Made by a program: the position numbers and the translations under genes. A DNA stretch of 64,000 nucleotides, taken from assembly GCF_011065935.2 (NCBI RefSeq), contig NZ_JAAMNH020000001.1, positions 1,695,001 to 1,759,000 of the forward strand, given 5' to 3'. Below are positions 62,445 to 64,000 of the stretch, piece by piece. Source of the DNA: Clostridium estertheticum. Lineage in GTDB: Bacteria > Bacillota > Clostridia > Clostridiales > Clostridiaceae. The notes beneath the pieces are model-generated. The model was not told the origin of the DNA. It saw only the letters and a program-made list of their open reading frames with translations, and searched no databases. Within the stretch, counting starts at the first letter, position 1. Each line of letters opens with the position of its first letter.

Positions 62445-63225
62445 GAAGAGCTTAAAGCTAATGGGTTATTACTTTAAATTTAATATATCTTCAGTTATGG
62501 AATACAGGATGAGCTTTCTTGTACAATGTTTTGGTATGATACTAAATAATTCAGCATTTATATTCTTTTGGTGGATATTGTTTAAGAATGTAAACACCAT
62601 TGGTGGATATGGTTTTAAGGATGAAATGATGCTGTGGTCTTTAATGTCCACCAGTTTTGGTCTTTGTTTTGTAACCTTTGGTAATGTAAATCAAATTACA
62701 AGAATGATAATAAATGGTGAATTAGATACCTACTTGTTACAGCCTAAAGACCCTCTTATTAATATACTATGCTCTAAAACCATAGTATCCGCATGGGGTG
62801 ATACCTTATATGGAGTAATTTTATTTTTTATAATCAAAGGTTTTGACATTAGAAGTTTCTTATTATTTTTATTATTTTGTATTACAGGTGCTTTAATATT
62901 ATCTTCGGTACTCGTGACATTTCATGCCTTAAGTTTTTATTCAGGTAACACAGAAGGGTTAGCACAACTTGCTACAGAATTTTTCATAAGCTTTAGTATT
63001 TATCCAGAAGGTATATTTAATAATGCTGTAAAATATATACTTTATACTGTTATACCCGTAGCATTTGTTGTGTATATACCTGCAAAGGTGATAAATCAAT
63101 TTTCTCTTGTTATGCTCCTAGAGGTTTTAGGAGTAACATTAATATGGATAGTAATAGCTTATACTATGTTCTATAGAGGCCTTAAAAAATATGAATCCGG
63201 GAATTTAATAACAAATAAATTATAA
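62428..63225 (+). CDS. ABC-2 (DUF990-type) permease, second subunit
   Basis: This encodes 265 residues with six membrane helices and the FFISFSIYPEGIFNNAVKYI stretch characteristic of this permease group. With the preceding subunit it should form a heterodimeric membrane channel. The ATG follows GGGGG at a rather long distance; an in-frame ATG two codons later is also possible. Confidence 0.88.
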   Translation: MLMEVKKSLKLMGYYFKFNISSVMEYRMSFLVQCFGMILNNSAFIFFWWILFKNVNTIGGYGFKDEMMLWSLMSTSFGLCFVTFGNVNQITRMIINGELDTYLLQPKDPLINILCSKTIVSAWGDTLYGVILFFIIKGFDIRSFLLFLLFCITGALILSSVLVTFHALSFYSGNTEGLAQLATEFFISFSIYPEGIFNNAVKYILYTVIPVAFVVYIPAKVINQFSLVMLLEVLGVTLIWIVIAYTMFYRGLKKYESGNLITNKL

Positions 63226-63229
63226 TGGT

Positions 63230-63262
63230 GCCACCCACGTGGCAAGTGGCAAGTGTAAAATC
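63230..63262. repeat. Short hairpin and GTGGCAA repeats
   Basis: TGCCAC-CCAC-GTGGCA forms a small hairpin, followed by GTGGCAA twice, between the permease and phosphodiesterase genes. No T-run follows, so read-through into the next gene is likely. Confidence 0.4.
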
Positions 63263-63311
63263 TGAACTTAACATACAATTATAGATTATATAAATTCAAT
63301 GAGGTGATGAG

Positions 63312-64000
63312 ATGATAAATACAAAATCAATTGAAGCAGTTGATAGAAGTAAATACAAGGAGTTTACTATTCCATTATATGATAGTTACTGTTTTTCTAA
63401 TATTTTTGGAAGTGTAAAACACTTATTTAATATTCCTTCAGATAAAAAATTACCTAAGGATACTCTAGAAAATTCACAGGATTCTCCTAATAAGATAGTT
63501 TTCTTTCTTGTGGATGCTTTTGGGTGGTGTTTTTATGATAAATACAAGGAGTCATCCAGTTTCTTACGCGAAATAGAAGAAGGTGGGATTGTTTCAAAGT
63601 TAACTTCGCAGTTTCCCTCAACCACAACAGCTCATGTAACCACAGCTTTAAGTGGAGAACCAGTATATGAACACGGCCTATATGAATGGTTCTATTATGA
63701 GCCAGAAGTGGATGATATCATAACAGCTTTCTTATTTAAAGAAGCAAGAAAAAAGGGCATAGAAACTTTAAAGAATAAAAATATAGAGCCTGAAAGCTTC
63801 TTACCTGAGAAAAACTTTTTTAAGGACTTATTAGAATATGGAGTTAAAAGTACTGTTTATCAATCAAGCTTTATAAATGATAGTACCTATTCTACTACAA
63901 TGTGTAAAGATGCAACGGTGAAAGGGTATGATGAATACGAAGATTTATTTGAAGCGTTATCAAAGGATTTAATAAAGAATAATGAGAAAGAATATTTTTA
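63312..64000 (+). CDS. Alkaline-phosphatase-superfamily phosphodiesterase (partial, cut by window end)
   Basis: The first 229 residues are visible and the gene runs off the window. The segment VFFLVDAFGW holds the metal-binding Asp, and SQFPSTTTAHVTTALSGEP carries the nucleophilic Thr, as in type I phosphodiesterase/nucleotide pyrophosphatase proteins; HGLYEW follows. No signal peptide is seen, so it acts in the cytoplasm. GAGGTG precedes the ATG. It follows the ABC trio by 86 bp without a terminator, so it is probably part of the riboswitch-led operon. Confidence 0.88.
   Translation, partial: MINTKSIEAVDRSKYKEFTIPLYDSYCFSNIFGSVKHLFNIPSDKKLPKDTLENSQDSPNKIVFFLVDAFGWCFYDKYKESSSFLREIEEGGIVSKLTSQFPSTTTAHVTTALSGEPVYEHGLYEWFYYEPEVDDIITAFLFKEARKKGIETLKNKNIEPESFLPEKNFFKDLLEYGVKSTVYQSSFINDSTYSTTMCKDATVKGYDEYEDLFEALSKDLIKNNEKEYF

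Overview
The window looks like chromosomal DNA from a low-GC, spore-forming, anaerobic Clostridium or close relative. The evidence is strong AT bias, GGAGG-type ribosome binding sites, frequent TTG/GTG starts, a clostridial 2[4Fe-4S] ferredoxin, the CwlJ/GerQ spore-germination pair, T-box control and an archaeal-type AspRS. The species cannot be fixed from the sequence alone. No rRNA, tRNA or CRISPR array was seen.

Layout. 1-9 kb: ferredoxin, a gene-free stretch folding into a candidate structured RNA (439-660), CstA, transketolase, a YesL-like membrane protein, an SDR oxidoreductase and a chemoreceptor. 9-20 kb: an OmpR/PhoR-type two-component system, a lipoprotein, a PAP2 phosphatase, a secreted transglutaminase-like protein, a solitary IS200/IS605-like right end, CysRS, a decayed chemoreceptor and small membrane proteins. 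19.9-25.1 kb is the most unusual part. On the minus strand a T-box leader is followed by an IscB-type RNA-guided nuclease with its presumptive omega RNA, then an archaeal-type AspRS. An insertion sequence with 29-bp flanking direct repeats sits immediately upstream of the leader's promoter. 25-35 kb: mannose-6-phosphate isomerase, a cyclophilin lipoprotein, an (ATT)20 microsatellite, GerQ and CwlJ, a Ser/Thr kinase with a broken C-terminus, a Cache chemoreceptor, an NlpC/P60 hydrolase and a DUF3810 protein. 36-42 kb: a sulfur/persulfide and Fe-S cluster (rhodanese, NifX-like, Mrp, DUF134, a four-domain CoA-disulfide-reductase-like fusion, ArsR regulator, truncated DsrE). 42-57 kb: a cation P-type ATPase, a TetR-controlled efflux operon, transporters, a NagZ-like glycosidase, an amidase, two polysaccharide deacetylases and homoserine dehydrogenase. 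57.5-64 kb: a sigma-factor fragment, a BceAB-type ABC pair, then a ykkC-family riboswitch ahead of an ABC exporter trio and a phosphodiesterase cut by the window end.

How the parts work together. The OMEGA (IscB plus RNA) element lies in the transcript of a tRNA-sensing leader. The leader's visible specificity signs (a UAC triplet, and UGGU pairing with an A73 discriminator) do not match the Asp/Asn synthetase downstream, so the element and probably a rearrangement seem to have separated the T-box from its original target. In the sulfur cluster, the ArsR regulator, its large palindrome and the multidomain reductase look like one persulfide-responsive unit. The last operon looks like a ligand-gated exporter.

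Most housekeeping calls rest on clear motifs. Small proteins, RNA boundaries, operators and the ligands or specificities of the RNA switches are inferences.
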